DNA of 64,000 bases, from assembly GCA_024195265.1 (NCBI GenBank), contig JAJLRJ010000013.1:10589332-10653331 (forward strand). Direction: 5' to 3'. This DNA is from Dendrophyllia cribrosa (taxonomy: Eukaryota; Cnidaria; Anthozoa; Scleractinia; Dendrophylliidae). The position numbers and the translations under genes are program-made. A model generated the notes under the pieces. That model did not search any database, was not told the DNA's origin, and was given only the letters and a program-made list of their open reading frames with translations. This document shows positions 36,748 through 50,033 of the stretch, piece after piece; position 1 is the first letter of the stretch; each line of letters opens with the position of its first letter.

Positions 36748-39037
36748 GTAAGCTCTTTCTTCCTTGTACCTCATGTGACATCAAGATCGCACTGAGAAAC
36801 TTTATTTAATTATCGGTTTGGCCAAGATTATCCTTAACCCTCGGTCGTACAAGGGGGGGGGGGGGGGGGGGGGGGGGTGGGGCGGTGTGGTTGCCACCCC
36901 CCGTTAAGATTTTTCTCCCATATTTTCAAGACCTTTTAAGATTAGCACATTCCGTTTTCAGTAGCTGTTCATTTATCCTTAAGACACATTTTGATAAAGT
37001 TTGATGACAACCGGTTGCTATGGTAATGAGATATGACGTCATAAGTAAAATGTGGTCAAACCATTTTTGAATAAAAATGCTCTTGCTTAAGTGGCTGGAA
37101 TAATTACACGATAAACATTAATTGAAATCAGATCAAACGGAAGGCTTAAAGACCCATCGTCACTTACCGTGATGCATTGCGGGCGTTCTAGAATTTCTGG
37201 GGCCACGAAAATCTGTTTTGTTGCGAGAAAGTTTGATTCCTAAAATAATCCGTTTACATCGGGGAATCTGTATCATCTATTAACTTCAAGATGATTTCGT
37301 TCAAATATTTCGTTCATATTCAAGGCATTGCTTTTTGTTTTTGCATGTTTTCTTTTATTTTTCATCGTTACTGATACGTTTTCTAAGCAACGCCGCCGAA
37401 GGCTTGAGGCGGCTGTCAAGAAACGACAACCTTCAGAAGGTTTGGCTCAGAAATTCGGTCGTCCATGGAAACGAAATACGTATATTAGATTGCCTACTGG
37501 TTAAGATTTATCTTCGAATCTTTTTATTGTAATTTTTTAAACCATTCGTTTTGCACATACTGTCAGTTGACATTTGAATATTATTACCGTTGATGCATGA
37601 CCGGTCGACCGTAACGAATATTGCTCCCTGGAAATGTAAATAACAGAAAAAGCTCAAAACTTCTCGGCTCGCCGGCGGAGTCGTTTTTGCCAGCATCTAT
37701 GTGAAATATTCCATGGAAGCTGAAAGAGGTTTTCTCCGTCCCTAGCCGTCGAATGTTTCTTTTAGATACGTCGAATGTTTCTTTCAGATACGTCGAAAGA
37801 ACAGCCCACAAAATACAAACACTTCTCGGCTCGCTGGAGGTTTCGTTTTAAGGGTCATCGATCTTAAGGTTACAGTGTACCTTCGGGGGTGTCTCCAGTA
37901 TAACAGCTCTAGCGTCTTAAGATATCTCTTAATATACCTAAACCCAGATATCAAATTAAAGCTTATAGAGCTAGCTATCTAAATATGGAAACCATTTGGT
38001 AATAAAATGAATTGTCGAATTTTGTACGACGTCTAAATTCGAACGTTCGAATCAGTTTTAAAACGCTATAACTCAAAGAATGAGTTATAGTACATTGTGC
38101 CCCCCTCGTAACTTCGAGAACATTAACTAGAGGGTACATAGTACGTCCAAAACCGTCTCCTTTGCGGTCCGCACAATGGAACGATGACGTCATATGACGT
38201 AGTTATTAGGCAATTAGTTATACGGCCGCCATTTTGGATCCGCCATCTTGGATTTCTGAATTTTTTTAAAACCTCTTAAAAACCGTCCAAATTCACTCAA
38301 AATAAATAAATAAATGCTAAATGACGTAAAAATAAATAAGTTATACCAATAAACATTGTTTTTTTTTAATCAAAGGAATAAATATGCAATTTTAAAAAAC
38401 ATGGCTGTCAAAATTTTGTTGCCATGGATACATCAAGTCACGTGATCAAAAAATTGTCACATGAAATTGTTGCCAGATAATTTTTAGGAAAAGTCAAAAA
38501 GTTTGATGGCGTTTGGATCCATATTTAAGAAGTTATGAATGTTGAAAGTTAGCGCGGGCACTTTGCCACCCCCCCCCCCCCCCCTCCCCCAGGCCGAATA
38601 GAAATAACTAAGGACCGTTTTCAGTGTAAATTGCATGTTGTTTCTGTGCCTTATTTTTGGAATCTCAGCCATAACATATCATATATGGTTTGCACGTGAC
38701 GTCACGGCGGCCATGTTGGTGGTCAAGTACAAAAGCGTTTCTCTCCGCTGGGAACTAATCTCTATTTTCATGCAAATTCTGCGACAAAAATTGTATTGTA
38801 TTGACGACGTGGCCGCCTTGTCATGTGGTTGTAAACCAATAATTAGGGTCCTGTTTATCCACTTGAATTTTCCTTACTGAAGTAAAGAGGTTTAAAACAG
38901 ATTATGCTCTCAATTCTTGTAAACAGCGAAACATATAAAAATGGCGAAGGCCTGTCTTCTCTTAGGAAACAGTAAATTTGTCATTCCTAGTAATCAGGTT
39001 ACCTTGAAGTTAATGACCGAAATATTTCTCCTAACAG
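36748..39037 (+). other. intron with repeats
   Basis: Holds a 25-base G run (36,853-36,877) next to AACCCTCGGTCGTAC, and a left-truncated copy of the poly(C) MITE at 38,090-38,606 with a 16-base C run at 38,569-38,584. At 38,690-38,720 the phrase GTGACGTCACGGCGGCCATG includes a CRE-type palindrome. No exon in the needed phase was found. Confidence 0.5.
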
Positions 39038-39163
39038 GAGGTTTCTATTCGGATACCGAAGCTTTTGTGAGTGACAGCTGCCATCGGTGCAACAACGGTA
39101 CTTTTGTTCACTACGATAAAGCGCCTGGAAAAAGCCGACATGATTGCCATTCGTGTCCACAAG
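39038..39163 (+). CDS. receptor-like gene, second cysteine-rich exon 8
   Basis: Acceptor TCCTAACAG, 126 nt, donor GTAATT; phase 1 in and out. Encodes GFYSDTEAFVSDSCHRCNNG, TFVHYDKAPGKSRHDC and CHSCPQG, a second ephrin-receptor-like module. It continues in frame into the big 3' exon. Confidence 0.8.
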
Positions 39164-39530
39164 GTAATTTAGTAGTGTGAAAAATTGAATTTATACAAAC
39201 ACTTTTATGACTTTTATTTATGACATGAAATTGTGGTTGTCTATCGTGGTGGTTTATTTATATATATATATTTTTTTACCAAGCAGTCACTTCAGACTGA
39301 TGTATATCGCGACGTTAACGTTTAGGTGATGTGTAACACTGTGTTGTACTACTGTGGTTGTTTGTAATTGGTGGATTTCTAACCTCATTCCTTTTCCCTC
39401 GGGGGACGTCCGTGATAGTACCGATCGGCTGATGTGTCCCTTGATCACAGACATCCACACTTGAGGAATTTCGATCACGTTGTCGCCATTCTTGACTGTT
39501 GGGGTGTTGTAAAAAGCAGTCAACAATAAA

Positions 39531-39643
39531 CACTTAATGACTGGTCCCAAGGGAAACAGTGAATTTTATTTTCTTTCCCAAAACATCGAGATTCGAGAGA
39601 AACAAAATTCACTGTTTTCGAGGGATCAGTCATTAAGTGATTT
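39531..39643. mobile_element. foldback MITE (CACTTAATGACTG ends)
   Basis: CACTTAATGACTGGTCCC with AACAGTGAATTTT is repeated inverted as AAAATTCACTGTTTTCGAGG, GATCAGTCATTAAGTG. Arms are about 38 bp, loop about 35 bp. Confidence 0.7.
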
Positions 39644-42600
39644 GTTATATAGCAACACAAAATCTTATCATAATCGTGCCACCTTTTGTCACTGTTCTGA
39701 TCACGTGCGCTAGCGGGCAACAGTGCACTCCGACTTCAAAAATGTTGCCCGCTTTCGCAAATGATGCCCGCTCATGGTCGTTTGGCGGGAAACAGTTTGT
39801 TTGTTAGGTGTCGTATGACTATGAATCAACCAATGAACGCGCGCGTTGTATTGAGAAAAACTCCAGCTATTTAATAACAACTGTTTTTTTTTTTGACGGG
39901 TACGCTTGCTCTTTAAAGTCGTCCTCAATGTAGCGGCTAATGATACCGCGAACGTTGACTCCCCATTGCTGCTCAATCTTTTTGTTGATGAATTGACACC
40001 ATTATACTAAAAAATGCGTTGGTCTCAGGACAAATTCCAAGAGGTCCGCAATTTATGCAAGTAGTAAGGTCGTTTGGCTAGCGAGGCTAGAATCATTCTC
40101 AAGCTTAAGAAAAGTGGCGTTTAAGGCACCTTCAATTGAAACGTCAGTAAAGAGATATACTACGTCAAAAGGTACCTTGATTTCTTTATCTTATTTCGTT
40201 TTATTTTTAGCTCATTTCTGATGGTCGACATGGAATATGGTGAATTACCATAAATGATCTATTAATACGTCTATCTCTAATAATCCCCCCTTTTTTGGAG
40301 CAAGACATTTATAAAGCCCCCCCCCCCCCCCCCCCCCCCCACCCCCCACCCCTTCCCTCTCTCCCTATTTTAAGCTTCCCCCCTCCCCCTTCCCTTTTTC
40401 TTCACAACCAAAACAATATACGAAAGACTATATTACGGGTACATTTTTACCGTAACAATCCGGGCAAGAATTCACATACTTAACTTGTGAACTGTAGTGG
40501 AGATATTCCCCGTACTATCGTGAATGTATAACACTTCATGGACGTTTATCCGTGTGCAGAAAGTTCGGATGACATCGCGTTTTGCTAAATTATAATAACC
40601 CCCACCTCCTCTATTAAACCCCTCCCCCTTCAAACGCGCTTGAAGTAAGTAACCCCCCTGGGGGGCGGGGGGGGGGGGGGGTGGCTAAAAGGAGGATTTG
40701 CAGTAGCAACTGTATAGACTGAGTTGCTAGTCAAAGTAAATAAAATTTTAGCTCAGAAAGCAGACAAATCATAAGCAAAAATATTAACACAGGACACCAT
40801 GAGTCTTAGAGGTACGTTGGTCTTGTGTCTCTTAAGATCATAAATCCTAGATGGTTGTTTGTGCCTACGATTGATCTTGTTATAGACAAACTCCAACTAA
40901 ATGTCAACTTCGCTTTAAGCTAGGTAGCTTTTCAGTTAGTTTCCTGCTCAGGCGGTAAGTTTATAAACGAATGCCGAAATCATTGTGAAATACGTCAGCG
41001 TTAATGTACCCGATGTAGAACAATATAGCAGACAAGAATAAAAATATTGTGTAGCTCTGAACTTGTAAGGTCAAATAATTTCATTGGCAAGTGATGTACA
41101 TCGTGTGTTTATTTTTGTGTGTACTTACGGGAATACTCGATCGATGCTCTATAGCTTGGCCTTTCTGAACAGACTACCTCAAATACCTCGCGTAACCAAA
41201 ATTTATACTCGCGAATATCACAAGCCGCGGTAAGAGCGAGCAATCAGCCGGCCTTTGACATCAACTCATTAAAGTTAAGTGACGCTTGTTAGTTTTAAGA
41301 AAACAATAACATGTGCTGGCAAGGAAGATGAGATCGTATATTGAAAATAAACTCAGTGGATAGATTTCGAAGGAAGTAAAATTGTTTGGCGGTTTGCTAC
41401 TCAAGACAGGATACTAATTAAGGGATACTCAGAGGCCGCTTTAGTGGAAAGAGAAGAGCTTTCAGGGATAAAATATTGCTTCGAGGAACTATATACGGTT
41501 TTAGCAATGTGAAGAGATGGGTTCGTTTTACGGATTTCAGCACCAAAGCGGAGATTTAAAGAATTTCCAAGTACAGTAGTCGCCGGAGGGACTTAAATGT
41601 AAAACAAGTTACATTTTTCGATGGGAATTTATCTTGATATCAATCTGTGATTGACGTTTTGTTTGTGTTCTCGTTATGTTTTGGAGAATTGTTTATAAAC
41701 GTGTAGCTTAAATTCAGTTGTATTAATTTCTTGAATTTCATCAAAGACACGGCTCGGCCTCGATGCGCTATAAATGGTACGCGTTTGCTTTTAAACAAAC
41801 TCATGGAGATTTGAATAAATTTTTTCGAAAGAAGATTGTGTTGTCCATTTTTATGTGTTTGTTCATTCATTACAGAGATTGAAAAGCGATTTTATGTAAA
41901 CAAAACAAGACTTAGATTTTATACTCGCGTCGCCTTATGCAAATATGCTTTTTGCAATTTTGATTTCCAAATTAGTTTCGCGGGCATTTTTTGACAAGCA
42001 ACAACTGTATTTTCGGAAAATAGTCGTAATAGTTATTCTAGACGGAGAAAAAGTTGTTTTTGTGAACTTTTGTACGGTCTAAATGTACTGTGCAGACTGT
42101 CGGGTAATATTGTTTTTGAGAATTGCTAAAATTGAAAAATAGCCCGGTCGTCAATATTAACCTTAATTCTTGTGCTTCCGACCTTTCACCTATTAGTTAA
42201 GTTTCATCTTAGTTAAGCTTGTTCAGAGGGTCTTCAGAGGGCGCCGCTGTTAGGCTAAGCCTAACTATATATATTAAGACTTTTAGCCAGAGAACGCTTT
42301 TATATTTATTCAGTATGATTAACCCTGGCTACGGCTTGAACATTTCATTATATTTTTTTTTTTCTTGTTTTGGATTTATTACTTAAATTAACAGTTTATA
42401 ATAAAAATAAGCGAAAAGAAACGACATTCCGAAGTAATCCTGCCTTTATTTTGAAGTCGAAAGGTCACTGTCCAAGTAGAGTTAATTTATACTACTGTAT
42501 TCAAAGCGTCCAAACTTGTTATTTTCCACCTAGCTCAGTTTTCTTTGTTCATTTCAGGGGGATATATCACATAAACCCGTTCATTACAGTGTCTGAAAAG

Positions 42601-42866
42601 CTGGGTGCGGCTTTGATTGTAACAGGGAAGAGGCGGGGCTGAAGACAATAGCTGCTAACAATAGCAAAACAAATAGTTATATATTTACCCCGTAATATCC
42701 CCCCGCCATATTCCCCTTGCCTTAGTCCCCTAATAATAGAATAACACAAACCAAAAGACAAAATAGGACTTAACAAGGAAAACTCACTAGCATCAGTCAA
42801 TATTTTTTGTTTACATAAAAAGACAACTTCATCAATCTTACATCTCTCTGCTAAGGACTATCCTCA
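39644..42866 (+). other. intron sequence without supported gene
   Basis: Two homopolymer tracts stand out: a 24-base C run at 40,317-40,340 and a G run at 40,667-40,680, both with C-rich or G-rich surroundings. Short ORFs at 41,640-41,870 (minus) and 42,370-42,642 (plus) have no recognisable motif or splice context. Confidence 0.4.
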
Positions 42867-43973
42867 GGATGTTACTAAAAGCGGGAACGGGGAACCGGGA
42901 ACGGGGAACGGGAAACGGGGGTCTGGGAACGAGCAGTCAGCGGTATTCGCCATAAAATATAGGTCCTTCATATATGCATTGGTTGTTATTGTAAAGAAAT
43001 TTCAAAATGGTGGTCGCGACCGGGGATCGCGACGAGAAAGCGAACCACAGAAATATACCTTTCATCTCAGGTAATAAGATTTAAAAGGAACTCGGAATCG
43101 TAACGTTGTGTTTATTTGTGCTTTGTACCGTCTGGCAGAGGCAGTGTATCACCGTTTTTGCAGCGATGAATCGAAACGAATAAAATCGAGATCAATCAAA
43201 CTCAAAGCAGTAGTGACACCCAGAACTATGCTTTTATTCCAGATCACATACAAGTATTGCTTCTACAAAGAATTCAAAGGTAAAAAAACAAAGCCTGATA
43301 AATAAACTGATACATACATGTATGTTTCTGTACAGATCAAAAACAGTTTTTTGTATTAACAATTATAGATTCACTGACGTAGACAAAGCGTGTGACTTTA
43401 GAATTTATTGTCAATCAGTTAAACTAGAAAGTTTTTAATTAAAAGTTTTAACAGCAATAACCAACATATTATCAACATATTAACAGAAACTGTGTGTAAC
43501 TAGGGTAGAGTATAGCTTATTACTTAGTGCAATTTTGCCCTTTGTGGAAATTTTGTGTTATTTTGCAATTGTGTCATGATCATGTTAATCATTTGTATTA
43601 CCATAGACTGAAGGGAATATTGCAAACAGCATATGTTTACCTTACTTTCAAGAGTCCCTTTATCTCAAATAATATGTGCTTTTTTTACTATTGAATTTTC
43701 CGGATTTGACTATAACAGAACATGACAATGCTTTGTATTCCTTATATGCAAAGATATGTACGGTGCATTACTACAGCGTTATCTTGTAATGTACTCATCT
43801 CATCTAATTTCTGTCATGGCTGTGATTCAGCTAAAATTCCAAAACCCTACTTAAACAAGCATCTCAAACTTGGTGTGTTCAGTTGTTCATATTCAACACA
43901 CACTTTAGTGTGTTTTATGTTAGAATAAAAGTAGCAAAAATTAAGGTACTTGTAGGGTACTTGTTAAAGGAGT

Positions 43974-44338
43974 TCAGTCATGGCAATTTTCAGGTTTTTT
44001 TTTTGGTCAAAACTGCCTCCAATTAGAATTAAGTATCTTATAGAACACTAAGTGTAAGATGTCAAGTGAATTTTCGAAGAGAAAATAAACCATAATCTGA
44101 GTTTTGAGAGTTCTCCAAGACAGAAGTGATAAAGTTGAAAAAAATTGGCCTCATTTTTTCAAGATGTAAATCCATTTCCATCCTGGCCATCTGCAGCCCA
44201 AGACACTAATGGTTACTCCAAGAGCACTAGTAGAATAATTTTAAACAAAACTGAACCCTTATTTTTGGGTTTCCAGTGATATAAATGTCTTTTGACTTTT
44301 TAAAGTAACACTAAAAATGATGTTATATGCCCATTTAA
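43974..44338. mobile_element. TTAA-bounded MITE inside the 3.8-kb element
   Basis: TTAAAGGAGTTCAGTCATGG at the left and GATGTTATATGCCCATTTAA at the right. The middle (TTTCCATCCTGGCCATCTG) matches the right part of the 33,728-34,557 repeat. Confidence 0.6.
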
Positions 44339-45602
44339 AGCACCTTACTTAAACAAGCATCTCAAACTGGGTGTGCTCAACTGTTGATATTCATCAGGCA
44401 CTTTAGTGTGTGTTAATGTTTGAATAAAAGTTGCAAAAATGAATTCAATAGGCGTTCTGCTTTCAGTTTCAAAAATATGTTCATAGTTTAGTTCATTTTT
44501 GTCCACTACTTATGAAAATGCTTTTGTTTATCATTTCAACAAGTACATGGCTATAAAAGTTTAAATCAATTAGCTCTTTCAAGGCAGCCTTAAATATCCA
44601 GAGGTGCATACATGTCCACAGTACATAAGACTTAATTTTAGAAGTTAGTTATCCTTCTGAAAGTTGTTTGTTTGGCACCTACAGTCAAGACACAAAGTAA
44701 ATGTCAGTTCCTAAATCCTTCCCTATAATTATGCTATACCTTACATTCAAAAGTATACAAGACTTTTTCTGAAAAGTGCATTATCAAAAAAGTCCTAAAA
44801 CCAGACCCCAAAAAAGTATGATGGCCCAGAACGTAACCCAAAAAAGTTCCTTTTTTTCACTCTATAAAAACGTTAATACAAAAACACATCAAGATAGTTA
44901 CAGACAGTTTTTGCATTCACCTTTCTTAATTCATGATGTATCTGTCAGTGATCTATGACAAACTTTAGGCAGACTGCAATCATTGTTGAAACTGATACAA
45001 TTTATTGTTTGATACAATATATTGCTTGTTTTAGAACCCTGGGTTTTGCTTTTGGTCAACTCCCAATAAAGTCATAACCACAATCTTTCACCCAAAACAA
45101 ATCAACACAAATTTTTCTAACCCAAAAAAAGTCCACAGATTGCTAATTTCAAACCCAAAAAAGGTCTTCACACTTCCCTGTCACTTTCCACTCCTCTGTG
45201 AATGATCCACAGCATTATTATGCAATGCATCAACATTATTTTAATTACTGTACTAGATGCCTCTTTAACTTTTGGTCAGGTTTTTATACTGTTTTTTTTT
45301 TCTTTTTGTTTAGTTTTTATGTTAAGCTTTCAAAAATAAGATTTAAAAGGCATTTAAATGGCATGTTTCAGAATTCATAGGCTTGGACACAATAGTCCAG
45401 CATTATGTAGCTTGCCTGCAGATTTCCATAAGAATAGGTATATTTCCTTGTCAACTGATTTACATCTGGTTTGACATTGTTAGATTTCATGTAAAGATCA
45501 CTTGGATGTGCAAGAAAATAAGGGGGGATTTGGGGAGATGAACAATACAGCTTATGTCCCTGAATTGTATGTTCTTGTCAAGTTTTTGTTACATGGTAGG
45601 CA

Positions 45603-45898
45603 ATTACTGCGCCTTTCAATAACATGCAGAATTTGAAATTCAAATTTCCACCAACGGTTTCATTTTACACTGCCGTCAATCATCTTAGCTTACCTCTCAG
45701 GAAACAGATCTTCACTTCAATGAGTTCAAAAGGTCACGTCTGTGCGTTATGATTGGTAGATTTCGATCCATTTTGTTTGTTTCTTTTTTACATGGTCCAT
45801 TGGCTTTCGTATTAATTATGATTGAAGGCAGGGAATAACGCAACCGTTGGTGGAGATTTGAATTTTAAATTCCGCATGTTATTGAAGGGCGCAGTAAC
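45603..45898. mobile_element. MITE with ~55-bp TIRs inside the 3.8-kb element
   Basis: ATTACTGCGCCTTTCAATAA through TTCCACCAACGGTT is repeated inverted at the right, ending GGGCGCAGTAA. Interior of about 180 bp, non-coding. Confidence 0.7.
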
Positions 45899-46664
45899 GG
45901 TGTACCATCAAATGTTTGTCTTTGAGCAGTTTTTTGATATGTTTAGTTGACATTCGATAGTTGATATTCTATTTTCCCTTCAGTCTATGGTAATATAAAT
46001 GATTAACACTGATTAACATGACACAATTGCAAAATAACACAAAATTTCTACAAAGGGCAAAACTGCACTAACATAATAAGCTAAACTCTACTTGCACACG
46101 GTTTCTGTTAAATAAAGCAATGACTAGAAAATATGTTGGTTATTACTGTTAAAACCTTTAAGAAAAAACATCTCAATACAAAACTGTTTTTGATCTGTGC
46201 AGAAACATACATGTATGTATCAGATCTTGAATAAATATACTGTTCATTTATCAGGCTTTGTTTTTTTACCTTTGAATTCTTTGTAGAAGCAATACTTGTA
46301 TGTGATCAGGAATAAAAGCATAGTTCTGGGTGTCACTACTGCTTTGAGTTTGATTGATCTCGATTTTATTCGTTTCGATTCGTCGCTGCAAGAACGGTGA
46401 TACACTGCCTCTGCCAGACGGTACAAAGCACAAATACGATTCCAAGTTCTTTTTAAATCTTATTACCTGAGATGAAAGGTATAATTTGCTTTTTCCGTGG
46501 TTCGCTTTCTCGTCGCGACCACCGTTTTGAAATTTCTTTACAATAACAACCATGCATATATGAAGGACCTATATTTTATGGCGAATACCGCTGAATGCTC
46601 GTTCCCAGACCCCCGTTCCCCGTTCCCCGTTCCCGGTTCCCCGTTCCCGCTTTTAGCAACATCC

Positions 46665-47864
46665 CTATCCTCAACATGGCTTTCCGCCTTTCGTCATCAT
46701 GGGAATTGTCTCAAAAGAATGTGAACACCTCAAGCGGATGTTTCTAAAACTAATGTAGCCCGGATGCTCGGTTCGTATACAACTGAAACTGAGATCTTGG
46801 AACGAAAATCGGTACTGATTTGCAACCAGTTTACACCAGTCCAAAAATTGGTGACAAAGTCAAGTTACCGAAAGAAAAGCATCCTTTGGTAACAAATCAA
46901 GGCATGCGTTGTTTACACTTTTTTAAAAGTGTAAACTGATCATATTTAAAAATATGATCAGTGTGATGCTGATTATATTGACTAAACTAAGCGCCATCTT
47001 CAACATCATCAGCGCATTGATGAACATAAATACTCTGTTGTTGGAAAACACATGAGAGACCACGGAATCAAGAACCCTGAGCTGACTACAATGTTTTCCG
47101 TTTTAAAGAAATGCCAAGAAAAACTGGAAATGTTGTTTACTCGCAAAAGAAACCCCATGCTGAATAGGACGACCTTTGCTGACGTCATTCTTGAGTTACA
47201 TTTTGCTTCATTGGCATACGAATTTACGTAAAGAAGACACCGTGCTAAATACAAATTGACTTCAAAAGTTGAAAGAGCTTGTAAAACTTAATAATCTATA
47301 CAATTTGTAACTTTTTTCTTGCAATATTTAAGGAAATATCTGCTGTTAAAAACTGCCAAATTGTTGGGTGGCAAAAGGGCTTATGAGCCATACATTCTTT
47401 GTAAAATTTAGAGTTTTTAAAACAGCATTGCACGAAGTGTATCTAGTATACACTAGATAGATTCCAGAGAAAGCTAATTGTGCTATGCCCTTTCAATATT
47501 TAGTGTTGATTTTTTTTGCAGCTAGGCAAGAGAATGAGGCGTGTATGCTAATGAGGCAAAAAATGGTAAACAAGTATTCCCCTATACGCAGTCAGACTCA
47601 ATTCGTGCTAAAGTATTTATTTAACATTCTTCTGCACCTGTACTTTCAATCATTGTCATCTTTGACCTAATTATGAATTCTATAACAAGTTTTGACGCTT
47701 TCAATACAGTAGTATAAATTAACTTCACATCAACAATGACCTTTTGACTTGAAAATGAAGCCAGGATGACTTCGAAACGTCGTATCTTTTCGCTTATTTT
47801 TATTTAAAATTGTTTATCTAAAACTTTACTCATTAAATTAACAGTTGATTTATATTTTAAACAG
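46665..47864 (+). other. intron before the terminal receptor exon
   Basis: Two adjacent palindromes, ACACTTTTTTAAAAGTGT and CTGATCATATTTAAAAATATG, lie at about 46,916-46,962. A hammerhead-like phrase (AGGATGACTTCGAAACGTCG) is at 47,749-47,785. No supported exon. Confidence 0.45.
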
Positions 47865-49501
47865 GGACAAACACCGCGGAATTCGCAGGATATCGCGCCT
47901 GCAGTTGTTTGGAAGGATTCCATCGCACCCATTTGTTTGAAGGCTGCAAGTCATGTGAACGTGGATTAGAATGTGCGAACGAGACTGTTATTAATCTTCA
48001 GAAGGGTTATTGGTGGAAATGGAGAAATGAAACACACAAGATTCTTTATAAAAGCTTCGCCGACAACCTCATTAAAGTTGCTTTTACTCCTATCGTGCGC
48101 AATCATTCTGATGATTTTTTGATTGGATACCCATACGCTCTTCCTCAACCTCATCATTGCCCCAATAAAAACTCTTGCTTGGGAGGCTTCGATTCTATGT
48201 GTGCTGTTGGTTATGAGGGTCCCTTGTGTGAAGTGTGCAGTGCTGGATATTATAAACATTTGAAAACCTGCACCAAGTGCCCAACAAAAAAATGGATGAT
48301 CGGACACCTTTCAATTTTGCTAGTGGTAATTGCAATAATCGTTGTAGTTGTGGTTTGGTTAAGCAGAAAGAAAGCCAAAAAGAGTAAGGAACGCTCTTCA
48401 GTTGACATCATCCTTGGGAGGCTAAAAATAGTCATCGGTTTTTATCAGGTGACGTCTGGACTCCTTGAAGCTTTTTCGTATATCAAATGGCCAGACGCTC
48501 TTGTCTTCATTGGAAAATATTCCCAGTTGTTGCAAATTAGCGTCTTGCAGATCGCTCCAGTTCATTGCATGTTTGAAAATGTAAAGATCAATGCATTTGG
48601 AAACTTGTACGCTATGCTTGCAGTGAATGTTTTGGCCATTCTTGTGGCATTTGCTGTTTACGGAATAAGAAAGTTATGTTTAAGGCGAAAACTTTTAAAC
48701 GAAGAACAGAAACTGAAGAAAACTTCAGAAACGAAAGAGTTGATCTACAAAAACTTGTTTTTCTTCCTTTACGTGACGTACCTGAGCACCTGTTCGACGA
48801 CAGCAAGCGTTCTTCCCCTCGCCTGTCGCAAGGTTTGCGCCGACGAAGACGAAGAAATTTGCGACGAGTTCCTAAAAGTCGATTTCAGTGTTAAGTGTTC
48901 AGGCTCAAAGTACGACGGTCCAGTAATCGTTGCATATTGTGCTCTTGGGTACATACTCATTCTGCCAACTGCAGCTTTCTTCGCTCTCTGGAGGCAACGG
49001 CATTCATTTAGAAATCATGTTAACGAAGACGAGCACGAGACGCCTTCTCCACAAAACCGAAGCACCGAAGTTCTCACTGGATTAAGATTTCTATATGAAA
49101 ACTACAACGGGCGCACATGGTATTGGGAATTTGTTGACATAGTTCGAAAGGTTACTTTTACATCTGGATTGATCTGGTTGGGAGGTGAAAGCAGGGCTTA
49201 CATAGCATCGGCGTACTTCATAGCAGGTCTTTATGGGATGTTCTTTGCTGGAATGAAGCCTATAGCAGATCCATTCGAGAACAAGTTGATGATGACGTCC
49301 CTCTCTGTCACGTTTGTCAACTTGGCGGTAGGGTTTATGAGTCAAGTTTCCCAAGAAAACATGGCAAACTCAAGTGTTTCATACTCCGAGGACATCGCGT
49401 TCAATGCAGTTGTTGTTGCAGCTAATTGTGCAGTGATTGGCCTCCTTATTGGTGAGAAAATATATGGTTATTTTACGCTACGTTATCATTACGTAGGTTA
49501 A
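47865..49501 (+). CDS. receptor-like gene, terminal exon 9: cysteine-rich end plus multi-pass membrane domain
   Basis: The acceptor TTTTAAACAG is followed by a phase-1 join to exon 8 and 545 codons to TAA. The first 140 residues continue the extracellular cysteine-rich part (YRACSCLEGFHR, CKSCERGLEC, CPNKNSCLGG, GYEGPLCEVCSAGYY, CTKCPTKKW). The rest has about eight hydrophobic helices, the first being LSILLVVIAIIVVVVVWLS, then FGNLYAMLAVNVLAILVAF, IVAYCALGYILILPTAAFF and AVVVAANCAVIGLLIG, with charged loops. Together with the LRR exons it predicts a large cell-surface LRR, ephrin-receptor-like, multi-transmembrane protein, a type expanded in invertebrates; ligand and signalling are unknown. 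The coding sequence is intact, so the host gene has survived the intronic insertions. Confidence 0.85.
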
Positions 49502-49633
49502 TGAACTTTTGACCGGACAGGGGGGAAGTACACACAAAGTTTTATACCAACCGTGGGTCCGTGGTCAGTACAATATTTGGAAACGCTTTTACCTGTAAAT
49601 CAAAACCATTATTACAATTTCCTCAAATATGAT

Positions 49634-49925
49634 TACTCGTGGCGCAGCACACGAGTTGTAAATCCGGCTCAGAGTTTTTTTTTTCGAGTCACATTAGCGC
49701 ATGCAAATTTATGCACGCATAATTAGTTAATGCCGACGACTATATGGCTTTCAGTCATGAAATACATACGGCAAAATCTCTCCGTGTGATGACTTGAGAA
49801 GCAGAAGAAAGAATTACAGCGTACAATTGCAAGTTTTCAAGACAATGCAAGGCGTTCATGGATGGATAGGACCGTTTGTTATTGTGTTCGCCCATAATTG
49901 CTGAGGGATTTTTGTTCTGGCAAGT
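49634..49925 (+). repeat. first copy of a ~290-bp direct repeat
   Basis: ACTCGTGGCGCAGCACACGA through TGCAAGGCGTTCATGGATGG recurs 960 bp downstream at 50,594-50,885. Non-coding, with several mismatches. Confidence 0.75.
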
Positions 49926-50033
49926 TTTGTGTTCAAATAACTTGCAATTTGATTAGCAATTTGAGTTTTGAAGTACGAGAATTTAGTTTTATCGACTAAG
50001 TCGATAGGGTAAATTGACCACCGTAAAAAGATT

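Larger units (their letters stand above)
42867..46664. mobile_element. 3.8-kb element with ~700-bp inverted terminal arms
   Basis: The left arm, 42,867-43,620, is the reverse complement of 45,964-46,664 with small indels. The tips contain tandem GGGAACGGGGAAC-type units. Both arms carry a 65-codon frame starting YRLAEAVYH in the same relative position, so the arms stay very similar. The core contains two further MITEs (43,974-44,338 and 45,603-45,898) but no transposase that I can recognise. This is a non-autonomous foldback-type DNA transposon or an inverted duplication. Confidence 0.7.

Noticed and set aside
37375..37450. LRR-like phrase (GLRRLSRNDNLQKVWL) in the intron
   Set aside because: Entry phase does not match the exon ending at 36,747 (phase 1) and the donor context is poor.
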